A stretch of 64,000 bases of DNA. Source: Tubiluchus corallicola. Lineage: Eukaryota; Priapulida; Priapulimorpha; Priapulimorphida; Tubiluchidae. The stretch's first letter is position 1. Every line of letters starts with the position of its first letter. The notes under the pieces were generated by a model that was given only the letters and a program-made list of their open reading frames with translations, made no database searches and had not been told where the DNA came from. Positions 50,701 to 64,000 of the stretch are shown here, one piece after another. Made by a program: the position numbers and the translations under genes. Location: the NCBI GenBank assembly GCA_030141605.1, contig JAQGDQ010000059.1, positions 436,001 to 500,000 of the forward strand, read 5' to 3'.

Positions 50701-51960
50701 AAGTCTTTCCCCACAGTTTTAGATTTCTTACATTAATTAGTGCTCCTTACGATTATGAAATGTTTGCATTTACAGTAGTACGACGGCAAGTCATTTACGA
50801 CGATAGTAGTGATGATGATAATATGGACGGTAATCATGACGATGACGATGATACGTGTGTAATGATTTTTTAATATATAGCTCAGTGTTAGGCGAGCATT
50901 ACCCAGCGGCCAGACCAAAACTCATTTCATCCATGTTAATCTTGTAAGGTGAAACACAGAACTGGGAAAGCTGTCTTAGTTAGTTACGGATCATACTTCC
51001 TCCCTCTTGAGACAGAGACGAGACAGTACAGCAGACGAAACCACACAGAAGCAGCTTTCCTGGCACTTACTATTAAGCATTGTTCAATTCACACTGTGAC
51101 TACTAAGCTATTCCTCGCTTTATTGAGGAAACCTGCTTTTCGCGGAGTTTTAGAAGACAAGAAGTGCTAGTATATACAAAAAGGTAATTCTTTTTAGTAC
51201 AATTATTTAAAGCTCATCTCTTCGCACTTCTTCACACTTCAGTAAACAGCATGACACTACAAAATGAAACACAGAGACGCTGCATGGAAGCAAATAACGC
51301 TAAACCCGATTTGGTTTACTCGGCAAAATTAGAATGAAGTAGATTCTCCTTGACACTAATTATACTTGAAGATACAATGAAGGCAGTGTCATCATCGATA
51401 ACTTTGCGAATTTGCAAGCACCCATTTATATCTTGTTGATCAACTGGTAACAGCCTCACAGAACATTATTTTTCAAGAAATTTTGAATTTCTAAAAACTT
51501 TGCAGACCATAACCACAAGCTCCCCTACCAACTTCACAATCAGTTTTCCTCTGCTCAATGCCCTGCCGATTCCGCATTTAATGTGTGAGGTAGCGTGACC
51601 CAATTCTGGAGCCGCTTCTATTAAATTTGACTGCTGAGCACGTCAGAAAACGCAAAGACGAAATCAATCGCCTGATGAAAGAACTAATGAAAGAAAGACA
51701 CAATCTAGTCAGTACCAAGGATTCTCGTGGCACGATCTAGCTGAGCTGCACTTTTCCATAATTAAGACCGTCAGATTAATTCAAATAAAAGAAGATTGCA
51801 GGCGATTAGCGCCTCTGAATAATGCTAGTTTTAAAGAAGCCAAACCTTATACACCGAGCAACAGCTGTCGCTCCTCCCAAAAAACTACAAATTACCAATG
51901 AATTATCAAAACAGTCCGGAAATAAAAAATACATGCACATATAGGTTAAAGGATTTGGCT
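47761..51960. other. Intergenic, no gene seen
   Basis: AT-rich. Frames of 60-80 codons (48513-48752, 50165-50389) have no further support. If the 53.3-kb first exon belongs to the kinase, this is its first intron. Confidence 0.4.
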
Positions 51961-52144
51961 AAAGTTTACAATTCCCCACACACAAGAAATTACTTCGTGA
52001 AGCAGATTGGGGTTAAGGTTAGGATTAGGGTTACAGTTGTGTTAGGGTTGGATTAGGGTTGCCGTTAGGGTTGGGTTAGGGTTAGGGTTAGGGTAATTTA
52101 TTTATTTGTGTATTTATTAAATTGTCTAGGAAATTGTAAACTCC
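51961..52144 (-). mobile_element. Short inverted-repeat element carrying degenerate telomere repeats, copy B
   Basis: Ends AAAGTTTACAATTCCC (51961-51976) and GGAAATTGTAAACTCC (52129-52144) are inverted. The interior holds TTAGGG-like repeats (52008-52094). AAGAAATTACTTCGTGAAGC matches the reverse of copy A. Confidence 0.75.
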
Positions 52145-52408
52145 TTCCAAGGGTTTTCTATTATTTTCGTTTGTTAAATACGTTTTCATATAATAAATTG
52201 ATTAACTTTTTTCTGTGCCTTTCTTTCTGTGCTTCTCTTCTGGACCTCTAAGGAGGAAAGTGTAGTTATCCATAATAGTTTCCTTAAATATGCTATTATT
52301 TAACAGTACTATTTAATATAACTTGATAGATCTGTACAGCCATAAAAGAATGTGGCATGCACTTAACTTCTTGATGTAATTTTTAACAATAATTCTTGAT
52401 AACATTAT

Positions 52409-52452
52409 ATTATTATTATTATTATTATTATTATTATCATTATTATTATTAC

Positions 52453-52524
<72 letters not shown>

Positions 52525-52539
52525 CATTATTATTATTAC

Positions 52540-52634
<95 letters not shown>
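52409..52634. repeat. (ATT)n microsatellite with 87-bp internal duplication
   Basis: The variant pair ATC (C at 52438) and ACT (C at 52452) recurs at 52525 and 52539, each 87 bp later, i.e. 29 units. Confidence 0.95.
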
Positions 52635-52635
<1 letters not shown>

Positions 52636-53261
52636 AAGTAACACAGACGCAGCGTATATTTTAACACAGGGGAGAAAGCGCCTCTCAAATTATAGTAACA
52701 CAAAGGCATCCGAAAGAGCTTTATTTTTGTTGATAAGTAGAAGCTCTTTTTGATTCGTGTTTTGGGTTTTGTAATAAAGTAACTGGGTTTCAACTGAAAA
52801 ATGAAATTTCGTATCGACCCTATGGTCACACTGAATACTGCAACGTATAAAATTCGCTATCGATACCGTCCCATATTTATCAATTTGCAAATGATATCCA
52901 AATTTAATGTATTCTTATACAAATCTAATGAAGCAAATTTTTAATACCGTGTAGAACAATGGAAATTGCAGGTGTAATTCAGTCTTTAATTTACTTGTGT
53001 GTGTACAACAGACTTAAAATAACGATATTATATCACCTGAAATTACCAGTTTAACGTAATAACTTTTAGTAATAATTTTGGGCCTAAATTGAAAATTGAG
53101 CTGAGATTATTTAAAGTGACATAAGAAGGTTGAAATATTTCACTTTTCGTATTTAAATCCATATGAAATTAACAAGGTTTATATGAAAAAGATGTTTCGC
53201 AACAGTTCAAGAAATCACACATAACAAATTAACAATTAAGAAAATTTAAAATCTCACTCAC

Positions 53262-53450
53262 CAGTACAGCGTACTTTATGTGCAGTGCATGGGTTCAGAA
53301 CTCCGGAAATATTTTCTTTCACAGTGTACAGTGTCCAATGTTTACTGTCAATGATTTTCTTAAGCTTTCCCACATAGCTCACGCTGTTTCTGTTTAAGCT
53401 GAATCTACTGGGAAGCCGGCTGCAATGGATATTTGAACTCGGGCAACATC
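53262..53450 (-). other. Predicted non-coding first exon of a minus-strand gene
   Basis: Ends at a consensus donor GTACTG|GTGAGTGAG (53262). Short ATG frames inside end quickly, so it would be 5' UTR. The only minus-strand coding gene downstream that needs a 5' exon is the SBK1-like kinase 8 kb away. Confidence 0.4.
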
Positions 53451-53459
53451 TGGCAAAAG

Positions 53460-53490
53460 TGACGTCAGTGTTACGTCACGCTACCAATGG
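53460..53490. promoter_or_regulatory. CRE pair and CCAAT box
   Basis: TGACGTCA (53460-53467), TTACGTCA (53471-53478) and ACCAATGG (53483-53490) within 31 bp. CREB/ATF and NF-Y type sites of this spacing are typical of proximal promoters. They sit directly upstream of the predicted first exon. Confidence 0.5.
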
Positions 53491-53499
53491 AAACCACTA

Positions 53500-55517
53500 C
53501 TCGGAGCTGGCTGTGCACAAATCAATGCCTGCTTGCTCACTAAACTCGAGTTTTCAGAGCAAATGAGAGCAAAAACCTTGATAAGAAGTAAATTGATCGG
53601 AGCCTGCGTAAGTCAAACCCATTTATGAGGATCGGTTTTTTACTGGGATGAAAATCCGCCCTGACAATCATATGGATTTCGCTATAAAGCAGTAAACTTT
53701 TTTTCCGTGTAAATTGGGTTTATTTCGTAATAACTGGCATTTTAATACTTGTTTACTTTTAACCGATTCTAAAGAATATTATTGAAATAACGTCTTGACA
53801 GATCTTATCTTTCTTCTCTCTTTTTTTATTTTGAACACAAAAATTAAACAATTATGCTAAGAAATGACCGTAGATCTCCAAATTTTGTTCCCTTAAACCT
53901 GTGGAATCTATAATATAACAATTGCTTTACATTGGCTTCACATTATGCAACACATTGCAGAAAACTTGAATGCATAATTGTGGTATTAAGTTGCGTGCCT
54001 TTAACAACATTCGTCATGAAATTTTTAAGGTAAGTTTCCTAACTTTATAGACTTGTTGGACATGTGTAATTATCAACTTGTGCATGCAGCTGATATCAAC
54101 TTGCGTGTAGACAATACCTAAAACCAAAAGCGAGTACAGCTGGATGCGGCTGTTTTGCTGCATAAAACCTGGTATAGGGGACCTAGGGAGCATTAACTGC
54201 AGTGTCATTTCTGTGTGTGACGGAATTTCATCTTATTACTTAAAAGACTAGATATGGGCGATACATTGACAAGTGTTACTATCTTTATTTGATTTGCTGG
54301 CTACCAAATCATAGCTTATTTTTAATCTAACTTCATTTTTAATTCCAAACTAGTTACAAATTTCCTGCTTGAGTGGATAGTTAAGTATGATAAGATTTAT
54401 CAGACACATGTGTAATAATTTTTCTGTTAGATGTGCGTGTTTTCCAGTCTTGTGGGAAAGGATTAGGTTTCTTATGGTTTTCTTCTGTTTTGTGTAATGA
54501 TCGTCCTTATGGTAGTCGATTTACGATGATTTGTCATGATTATAAGCCACTTAGAAGTGTTAAATTAACTAGCTTTACTTTAACGTTAACTTACTTTAAA
54601 TATGGTATCTAACTTTAAATCATTTTTAAAGTTAGATAGGCATACATTCAGTATTCGATACAAGCATGCGAAGCTACTTAACTAAGTACAGCAGCTAAGC
54701 TAAGTAGCTCATTGTAATTATCTTTGCTGTTGTTACGTCACGGGGTTAATGATGTGAAATAACAGTTTACTGCAGCTGGACTAAGGGTAAATTGTTTGTT
54801 CCTTTTTGTAAGGTCATAAGCTAGTGCTCCAATAAGGCACAATAAGGTGGAAGTTGCTCTAAGCACCTATTATATTCCTTGGGGTTATCTTAAAAATGTC
54901 ATCTCTTTTGAAAATACATGTTAAATTCAAGGCAAGGATTTTATTTACTATGATAATTTGTATTGATGTTTTGAACTTTACAATATTGTTGCAATTAATG
55001 TAAAGTTTTTTAACTATTTGTGTTTGTGAAATGTGAAAGATTTACGAAATAAAAATAAAAATTTGACTGATTATTTTAGTGCGGCGGGGACAGACAAGTA
55101 GTCATGGTGTGCTTGGCTACAAAACTTAATCAGTCTAGTTTGATCAGTAAATGGATGGGTGACATCTGGGAATGGTGATTCTGGGCAATTAAACTTTACT
55201 GAGGTAGCTTGTATGTACATATGTAGATGGCTAAGATACCACTACCAGTACAGTGACTCGGGCATCAACCTAAGTAAGAGTCCAGTACTGCCACAAGTAT
55301 CAACGTAGTAAGCATGCCCAACTATTGAATGCTTGACGCCGGCTCGTAGTCATACTCTCACGATGATAACCAGGCGCAAATGAAATTCGGAAAACAGACA
55401 GAACAAAAGATAGATTTCTGAAAAGGAATTCTGTTACCTAGCTGTTACCTAGATAATCCCATTAAACTTTATTTTTTCACAACATTGGTGGTACGCAGAC
55501 TGCTGATAAATAGCGAA
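53500..55517. other. Intergenic, no gene seen
   Basis: AT-rich; no coding-like frame, no repeat recognised. Confidence 0.45.
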
Positions 55518-55617
55518 AGTGAACGGAGAACATGAAAAAATTGTTGCTACAAATAAAATCTCATTTTTCCAGTTTCACTCACAGCTTGTGTGTGACGACA
55601 AACACGTGCCCAGTGTG

Positions 55618-55845
55618 ATGACTTCACAAGTGGCAATGACATATTTTCTTCTGTTTTCTTGTTTGCTGTTCTGCCGGTTTGTCATGGATGACATTATCCC
55701 GCGTTCGGAACAGGATCCATTTCGTACAAAAAATGTAGAGAAGTATCGTGTCTCATACTTTAGTCCGAAAGGCATTTTACTGTATTTAATAATTAAAATA
55801 ATGTTTTCAATATGCATGGTCAGAGTGAAAGATTACTCTTTCTAA
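55618..55845 (+). CDS. Candidate secreted/membrane small protein
   Basis: ATG then MTSQVAMTYFLLFSCLLFCR, a signal-peptide-like start, then DDIIPRSEQDPFRTKN, a second hydrophobic stretch and a stop (75 residues). A TTTTTCCAG acceptor-like site lies about 45 bp upstream. No homology recognised; may be chance. Confidence 0.22.
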   Translation: MTSQVAMTYFLLFSCLLFCRFVMDDIIPRSEQDPFRTKNVEKYRVSYFSPKGILLYLIIKIMFSICMVRVKDYSF

Positions 55846-56794
55846 CTTTTGGCTTAGAAGTTTTCCAAGTGCGCCCTTTTGCTGGGGCCACCCCCATTCC
55901 TTCCAGGGTCGAGGATCGGTTTCGTAATGAATAAGTAACTGTAATTGTAAACGAAGCCTACGCCCGTTTCTTACGCGTCTCTTCGGAATAGGTCAATGCC
56001 AGCTCGACTGTAAACTTTTCAAGAAACTCATTAACATAGGCCAAAACAATTTGCTAGGACATCCTGTAATACCCAGACAGCTTCTAGTAGTGGAAATTAT
56101 TGTGACATCTTGAAATGCTGCTACCCTTTCGTGCTTTCAAACAATGAAGACTCATACACTTATCTACATATATAAATAAGATTTACTATATTAATTAGGT
56201 GCTAAATATTTTCTTAAAGTCTTCCAATTTCTGTTAAATGCAGAGTTTTCCACTGTTGCTGGTTTCTTCTCTTTCTCGCTCTCTATAATATATATATATA
56301 TATACTATATATAATAGTATAAACGTAGTCCTTAAGCTCTAAGATATCCCACCGTAAAAATTATTTCAATCTGCGGCTGTTTTGTTTTTAGAGTGTAGCC
56401 TTGTCGTTAAGTAAGCTTGCGGGAAGATTTCATGTTTTATACAAAGTTTCAAGTTTTTAACTGCATAACGCAGTTTAAAATGTATAGAGAAATATTAAAG
56501 CGTGCAAAGCTGCAAACTCGGGTTTCAATTCTCAAAATAAATAAAACTGTTGCATCGCGACATTACTGATCGAAGCATATCTGTAATGTACTTTTTAGTC
56601 TGTTGAAATAAGTTCCAATATTTATTCTGGGAGTTTAAATTCTCAATGGCAGTTCGAATTCCCCCATTCGAAGAACAACCAGGCACCAATAAACAGAAAG
56701 TGACCAACTGGGCGTAACTACCATTATTTTCTTGAAAACCAACTTCCCTGCTTGCAAAATCTATTTCACTCTAATGCCAGTGTCCTGTTTTTAG

Positions 56795-56905
56795 GGATGA
56801 ATCAGCTATAGGGTGGATAGATTCATCACTACGATAGCGTCGCCTGGCTGTCTACCAAGAATCGAACTGGAGTGATGCAACCCAATCCATCGCTGACTCA
56901 CCTTT
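56795..56905 (-). mobile_element. tRNA-derived SINE-like fragment
   Basis: On the minus strand an A-box-like GTGAGTCAGCGATGG is followed 20-30 bp later by B-box AGTTCGATTCT, then a body ending GATGAATC.ATCCACCCTA.AGCTGATTCATCCCT. Confidence 0.45.
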
Positions 56906-57556
56906 TTTCGCTGCAAAACACGTGCGCTTACTTTAGCGCTTGTCAACTTTGTAAACGCGTAAAACACGGGTACGCCTGAAGTCAAGTTCATTTATCCTCT
57001 GTGGTTCCTGGAAGCATCGTCATTTGCATTTCGAGAGCGGTTCCATGCACATGACAGTGGATACCCCCTGCATGGAAAGCCTTTGCAAATTTACCCAGCA
57101 CGAGGACAGAACGCTTCTGGAATTAAATATTCAGTATAGTTCAGCAGACAAAGATGATTAAAATGTCATCGTTTATAGTAACAGTTATTTACCTCCTCCG
57201 TCAAGTCTTCTGTCTGGATTGGTTCTTCTCTCCTGTGCCAAGCCGACAAATCACATGCAGCTGGAGCGAAGTGAGATAAAGGAAGAAGACGTGCAGAAAA
57301 GAAGACAACAACACACAAAAAATGCAAAGCGGATGTACTGGATTATGCGCGAAAGCCGCATGCCTCAAGGACAAGACTACGGTCAGGGAAACTTCCGTAC
57401 ATTAACACATAAAAACAAATAAAGATGTACAAGTTTAAACTATAATGCTAGCAACGTTAGCATTAGACGCAGGCTAATCTTATGCAATGAAATTAGTTCT
57501 ATGTAGGAAATCCCATGATGATATGGCGTCATAGTCATCATTGCAAATTCTTGTAA

Positions 57557-57795
57557 TCAGTCAATGTCACGTACATAGTGTGACTTCGACAAGAGCAGCA
57601 AACGTCGTTTTCTTAAATAATTTAACCATCTTGGAGTTAGGCCTTGCTTGATACCATGACTTTGTTCTTTCGTATTTATGCGCGAGCTTGAGTCAAAATA
57701 AATTAATATTATCTGCTCCTTCAGTTCTGCATGGTGGGGTTCCTCAAGGTACCCGTCTTGGTCCTGTACTGTTTCAGATTTTGGTAAAGATTTAG
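57557..57795 (+). pseudogene. Non-LTR retrotransposon reverse-transcriptase fragment
   Basis: 57721-57795 reads SVLHGGVPQGTRLGPVLFQI then LVKI and a stop. GGVPQGTRLGPVLF is the conserved reverse-transcriptase block of LINE-type elements. Upstream sequence is decayed and only loosely matches the preceding block. Confidence 0.75.
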
Positions 57796-58149
57796 CAGCA
57801 AACAATGATTTTAGCACCCAAGTAGATTCTCTTATTTTTTAAACGAAAGTTTATTGCATTATTATTTTATTATTTATTTTAGGCATTTATAGTCCATAGA
57901 AAACTAAAAATAAGGACAAGTGAAAACACAGAGTTAGTTTACAAAAACATAGTAAATTTATATACAAGAAAGAGTTAGTTATAATGGGTAAACTGTAATA
58001 ATTATTATTGCGGTGCATTAATGAGTGACAGGATTTATTATGTTAGATGAAATTATTTACGATGAAATTATGTTAGACTCGATGGTTTTATTTAAATGCT
58101 AATGAAGGGACTAAAGCAGCCGACCAACTGATCTAATTTAAGCAACCAA

Positions 58150-58320
58150 ACCAACAAATTTAAATGAATGAATAAAATAACGATGTGAATTGAATAAAAA
58201 GACAAATGAGCAAACAAACTATAAGGCATAAGAACGAAGAGATGAATGGACGGACGGATAAATGAGTGAAAGAACAAATGAACAAACAAATGAATCAAAT
58301 GAAAACAAAAAATTAATTAA
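58150..58320. repeat. Degenerate (GAAT)/(AAAC)n repeat
   Basis: GAATGAATAAA, GGACGGACGGAT, AACAAATGAAC and similar tetranucleotide words. Confidence 0.6.
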
Positions 58321-59334
58321 CTACCATTTAGCCTCAGTATACGAACAAACAAGCGATATATTTAAGGCTTCAGTGCGCGAGTTTTCTTCATCAGTATAAC
58401 AACATCTTTAGTCAAAACACTGAAACGCCCCGCAAATAGCAATTTGCGTGGGATATAATAAGTTAATTACCTGCGCGTTTAACCAAAAATAAATGTCACG
58501 GAGAAGTTGTTTATATGCAGATCTCCTTGCGGATGTAATTAAAGCCATATTGTTGAGTGCTGCTTATTTACCCCTCAGAATCTTGGAGAACAGCTTCAAG
58601 AAGTAAAGGCATCACTCGTAGGTGTCTAATCGCCTGTGCAAAGAACTGCGTGGTACAAGTTGTTGTATTAGGTGACACGTCCTAATGAAGACTTAAGTGC
58701 GAAAATGGGGGGCTTCGCTGAGTCAGCTGTTATAGGAAGCCTTGTAATTCCGCTAGAGCTAATGAAAGGGACTGGGACACGAGTCCCTGGTGGTTCCTGC
58801 TGCTGTCAGCTCGTAATATCACGGCCATTGTCTTCGTCGCAAAACTTTTCATTAAGCAATTTAGGTGCTTGTGACTACAAATAGTTGAGTCAAATTCTTT
58901 AATTGCTGACTGGCAGGTTCAAGTTACGGCTTGGAACTGTAATCAGATAATCTAGTTGGTCCAGTAAAATCCAAATAACTTTGTGTTTAAAATGCCGTCT
59001 GCAGTCTGCAACGATTTACATTTTACTACGTACTGTTGTGACCACTGTTCCCTTTCTAGTACTTCTAGTAATTTCACCCACGCCTAATCACGATCGCATT
59101 GCAACCAAAATATTCCACCTCAGTAGAACTTCCAACTCAGTATTGCGTAGACCCTTCAACGCAGATGAATTTAAATGAATACGCCAGATTTGTCGGCAGC
59201 AATGCTCTCTTCAGATATAATGAAAGATATTTTCTCATTCAACAGGGCCTTAGGCAAACCGACAGATAGTTCCTCCAACTATAGACAATATCCGTTTAGC
59301 TAGCTTGTCATGTTGCCTGTCAAGCAGTCAGGTG

Positions 59335-59545
59335 GCAAACCAACCAATCCGTCACCAACCCCAACAAACAAGCAAGCAACAACCAATCAACTTACTGACT
59401 GACTGTTTGACCAACTAAGCAACCAACCAAGCAAAGAAGCAACCTAACGACCAACAAACTAACCCACCAATCAACCAAACAAACAATCAAGCAACCAGCA
59501 AACCAACCAACTAACAAACCAACCAACTAACCAACCAAACCAGTA
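59335..59545. repeat. Degenerate (AACC)n repeat
   Basis: CAACCAAC/CAAGCAAC words with interruptions through the interval. Confidence 0.8.
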
Positions 59546-60059
59546 CATTTTTCTAGTCTTTATTTTTTCAAGTATTTTATTTTCCTGTTTTCCTGTTTTC
59601 GTTAGAAAAGCCACGAACTTGATATAATTTCATAAGCCGTGGATCATGCTTGAGATACGACGAAGCAATTTTATTGAAGGTGAAACCTAATTCATACCGT
59701 CTGCGAAGCAAGTTCTTTGCGCTTGCGTACACTAACGCCAATGTGTGTTTTGTCCAAACAAATATAATAACTTGATAATAAAGTGTGAACTAGTAAGACT
59801 TCATAGTAGAGCTATGATTACTAGAACGAGAATAATTTGAATAATTCATATTTACAATGGCATTTTGTCTGAGAGCGTCTACATGTAGGTGAAAAATGTA
59901 AAAATGCACAAGATATGGCTTGATGCGTACGTTTCCCACTTTTGCCGAAATGGTTTATTTTGACGCTCCAAATTTTTGCTATGTAAATTAATATAAAGCA
60001 TGCTCAAAATTCAAAATTAGTAGCAAAAGTCCAATTTACTACTAAGAGACAAAGCCCAC

Positions 60060-60425
60060 ATTCTCTTGTAGTGAGAGGTAGAAGATAGAAAGAAAAAAGG
60101 AGAAAAGGTAGAAACGTAGGCGAGAGGCATATTAAGGCAAAAAACAGACAAAGGAAAACGAAAACAGGAAAAGGACAACGGACAAAAGGTAGAAATGAAA
60201 AGTAGATGGACGGACAGATGGATGGATGAATGGATGGATAGATAGACAGGGGGAGGGAAGAGAAAAATAAAAAATATCGGTGATACAAGAAACAGAGAAG
60301 AGAGAGTGAGACAAAGGGAGAGAGCATGGAAAGAGAAAGACGGAAAAGCAAGAGAGAGAGAGAAAGAGCGAAAGAGAAACAGAGAGAAAGAAAGAAAGAA
60401 AGTGGGGGCGGGGGAAAGAAGGCTT
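60060..60425. repeat. Purine-rich low-complexity tract
   Basis: GAAA, GGAT and GAGA words; includes a short GGATGGAT run at 60215-60245. Long minus-strand frames here are low-complexity shadows. Confidence 0.8.
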
Positions 60426-61487
60426 TAGCAAATTTGAAGTGATTGTCGACAGCTACATACAATCGATTTTATGGTGTTCGAAACAGAAGAAAATGAGTTT
60501 TATAACATTGATTTTATAGTAAAACTAAGTTTATGTGCAGAGATATTGTGCTCCACAATAAAGAATCTACAACCTTTATGTAGCTATTACCTACACGGTT
60601 ATGCTTTTAATGTTTAAAGGTATTTAAATGTCAAGGTATGAGAAGCCCGTGAGCGCAGTGACGCATTTCTCGCGTAGTGGAGTATTTCTCAAGCGAGAGC
60701 AACAGGCATAGCAAAATTAGTCATTTTGGAGCTAAGTCGTAAAAAAGATCCATATTTCGTGAATTTGGTGAAATGATAAAAAATCAAATCTTGGAAACGA
60801 CGCTCCTGGCCTAAGTGGGGGAAAGGCGACTAATTAGATGAGATGCCCTTTAAGTCTATAATGATCAGCCACAAATCTGACATTAAAGTCTGATGTTATG
60901 AATGGAAGAAGTGAAGAGGAAAGGTGTGACAAGTAAAGGTCTGTGAACCGTGACATTTCTTTATTGGTTTTCATCAATGGCTGAACAAATTCAAGTACAT
61001 ACATAATAATTCATGTGACATTTTGATTATTGAGCTTTTGCATTTACAAGGAGCCAGCGCTCACTTATTAAAACCCGCCTATTAATTAACCTTAATTGTT
61101 GATGACTGACAACAATTTCTGTTGTATTTTGAAATTCTCCTTACTTACATAAGCTATGTTTATAGATATACGTACGGCTTGCACATAAATTATATAGTCA
61201 GGCAATCTTCCGATCTTCACAGCAAGCTGTAAACAGTTACTTTATGGCAAAGCCTATGATTACATGTGAAAGATATTAAGAGAATTACTTGTTTCTTCAA
61301 GACTCGAAATCTGTAACAATTGTTCCACTTCGAATAAGTTATAGATACCTGTAAAAGATTCTTGCAACACCATATACTGTAATATAATTACAAGAGCACT
61401 GAAATGAGTGGATATTACAAAGCAGAATTACAAAGAAATAAACTCATAATACCAATAATAAAAATATGCTGAAGGGATAACAAAACC

Positions 61488-62027
<540 letters not shown>

Positions 62028-62029
62028 AG

Positions 62030-64000
62030 TTTACAGTAGTAAAAACACTTGGAGGTTTGTTACAGGCTTGGTCCTTAAAAGCAGAATCATTGGAAGCAGT
62101 CATGAGGGTGGCACAGAATGCGATGGAGTGAGCATATAAAGATTACAAGAAGAACCACGACAGCATGGTGGCGTTGGAGATGGTTGATGCAGGTGTTTAT
62201 GGTTTCTACACTCTCAAACAATCAGAGTGGATATAGGCAGGTTAAGCAAACAAGGCAAAACACATGATGTGCCAGTTCTGCTGCAATTCTTTTACCTACT
62301 ATTGATTGTGCTGTTGTTGTCTGCTTTTTTTATGTGTGATTGCTTACGGGAAAAGAGCAAATCAAGACCGTAAACTTTGTTAGATCACAGACGCAGAAAG
62401 CAAATTAGTTCCGACTTGAATGTCTGGGTACCACATGTTTGGCACTAACAGGACCCTGGGAATTTAAAAGAGTATAGAGTCAGTAGTCGCTCACTGACTA
62501 ACACGGAACTAAGGATCAATTCGCAAAACGTAGTAAACAGGGCCTCATAGTATAAGCACAAAATGTCAATTAAGGAAATGTTTTTAAACTTTTCTAAGAT
62601 TTAACGAAACCCAAACATGCGCCATTTCTCTAATAATTGAGCGTTATATGGATGACGAAATAATGGATTGCACACAAAATACTAAACCGTTTTTTCTCAA
62701 TATCAATGATATATCAATATCAAAGTTTTCAGAAAATTTTAATAGTTACCCCTGTATTTTTAAATTTTACAGCAGCGGTAATTATTACAATTGCCAAAAA
62801 TATGAAACTGCTAGAACTGCTGTATTTTTAGTAGCTCTCAAACGGGCAGCATAAATTTATCTTGCATGAGATGAAACTGCAAAAATAAAATTAAGAAATA
62901 AAAAACTGCTAGTTTCACATGAAAGCGTGCAAAAACTGATACAACTATAACTTCAATACAACAATTTTAACAGAACTACGAATGTAAAAGGCGTCGATGG
63001 CAAGACCAATTCATATTATTTAACCTAGGTTATCAAGTTTGTTTAACCGAGGTACCTTAGTTAAGTATATTATTTGTTTTTTAGGATACCACGCATGCAA
63101 ATATATAAAAAAGACCCCAAGCGTACGTTTGTTTTCATGACTAACATACTTGCATTGGCCTAAGATCAACGGGGCTACTGAATTTTGACTTCAAAACGTG
63201 TTCTATCTGTTATCGGTGATACCACAACGGATATGAGTAACCCAGTAGAAGTTATTGGTCGGGTCACTAGTGTGTATGTGATCCAGATACTTAACCTGCA
63301 TTTGGCAAAACAAAATCATATTTCTAGATACATGATCTTCATATAAACGTCATTATTTCCCTTACATGTTTAGATAAACTAGATAAGTCCTACTAGCTTT
63401 GCCCTAATCTGATTTCGTTTAATGACATAAAGAAGCGGGACACATCAGCTTATACACGTGGCAGCAATGTTTTTTTATAGCCCGCTCTACTCGTTATCAC
63501 ACAACATGGTTCAAGATTATGCGCTTGTATATGCGGGATACTCTGCATGGGTTGAAAAAAGTCGCGTCTGCTTGAAACTTGGACACACATTTTGAGGCCA
63601 AAGATAGAAATGACAACAAATCACAAAAGAGATTTTAGTTTTCACCACTTGGTTCATTTGCTTGTCTTGCAAAAAATCATTATAATAGTTAGTTCCACGC
63701 CCAGGCTTAAGCCACTATTAGAAACGCCGCCAAAGAAAACTCTATCGGGTATTCCCGTGAGATTAAAAACAAGCAAAGGACGTCGTTTTCTGGTGTAAGA
63801 ATAGAGGTCGCGCATAATCACTTAATAGAGAACATAAGTCAGACATTTGGGTAAACTTACTGAGGTCGTTGAAACCAGGCTAGAGCTAGGATGAAAAATA
63901 TACATGCTCAACTGAAGGAATTTGATGCCAATATTAGTATAAAGCGAAAATCAAAAGCATCGGTTAGTATACAAATGCGTGTCGCAAACCAGATCAATTT
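62030..64000. other. Intergenic, no gene seen
   Basis: Frames of 68 codons at 62648-62854 and 63592-63798 have no splice or domain support. Confidence 0.45.

Noticed and set aside
57557-57817. 86-codon minus-strand frame
   Set aside because: Antisense to the reverse-transcriptase fragment, which has a recognisable motif on the plus strand.

Overview
The window is animal nuclear DNA, AT-rich and intron-bearing. GT-AG splice sites, AATAAA signals, long microsatellites, tRNA-derived SINEs and TTAGGG-type interstitial repeats all point to a metazoan. The gene content (a receptor of the natriuretic-peptide/guanylyl-cyclase class, an SBK1-like kinase, an MACPF/stonustoxin-like protein) and the common words TAGGCCTA and TACATGTA suggest a marine invertebrate. 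The phylum cannot be fixed from the sequence alone. Every well-supported gene lies on the minus strand.

Region by region: (1) 723-8643 holds eight exons encoding the first 898 residues of a receptor with a natriuretic-peptide-receptor/guanylyl-cyclase type ligand-binding domain. All splice phases agree. The remainder (membrane segment and cytoplasmic part) lies off the left end. The first exon inserts about 24 His/Asp-rich 12-residue repeats between the signal peptide and the ligand-binding domain, an architecture I do not know from any described family member. (2) 11416-12316 carries two exons of an unrecognised gene ending in a coiled coil. (3) 14167-19029 is one 4.86-kb exon encoding 1,620 residues with an MACPF signature, resembling the stonustoxin-like family. 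(4) 21267-28403 holds a small two-membrane-segment protein (118 aa), two candidate cytoplasmic-tail exons, and upstream of them a tiny secreted cysteine-rich peptide gene (47 aa). The peptide's terminal exon, 3' UTR and poly(A) signal exist in two diverged copies. (5) 44176-45384 is an SBK1-like Ser/Thr kinase in a single coding exon. A CRE/CCAAT promoter and non-coding first exon at 53.26-53.49 kb may belong to it.

The rest is repeat-rich intergenic DNA. It holds two copies of a short inverted-repeat element carrying degenerate telomere repeats (38.2 and 52.0 kb), a 731-bp element with 25-bp terminal inverted repeats (25.2 kb), a hAT-like MITE (47.4 kb), tRNA-derived SINEs including an inverted pair, decayed Ty3/gypsy and non-LTR retrotransposon pieces, and large microsatellites. 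Several microsatellites have higher-order periods of 144, 87 and about 225 bp. The genes show no sign of acting together. They are ordinary neighbours, except that the peptide gene and the two-membrane-segment gene lie in tandem on one strand.
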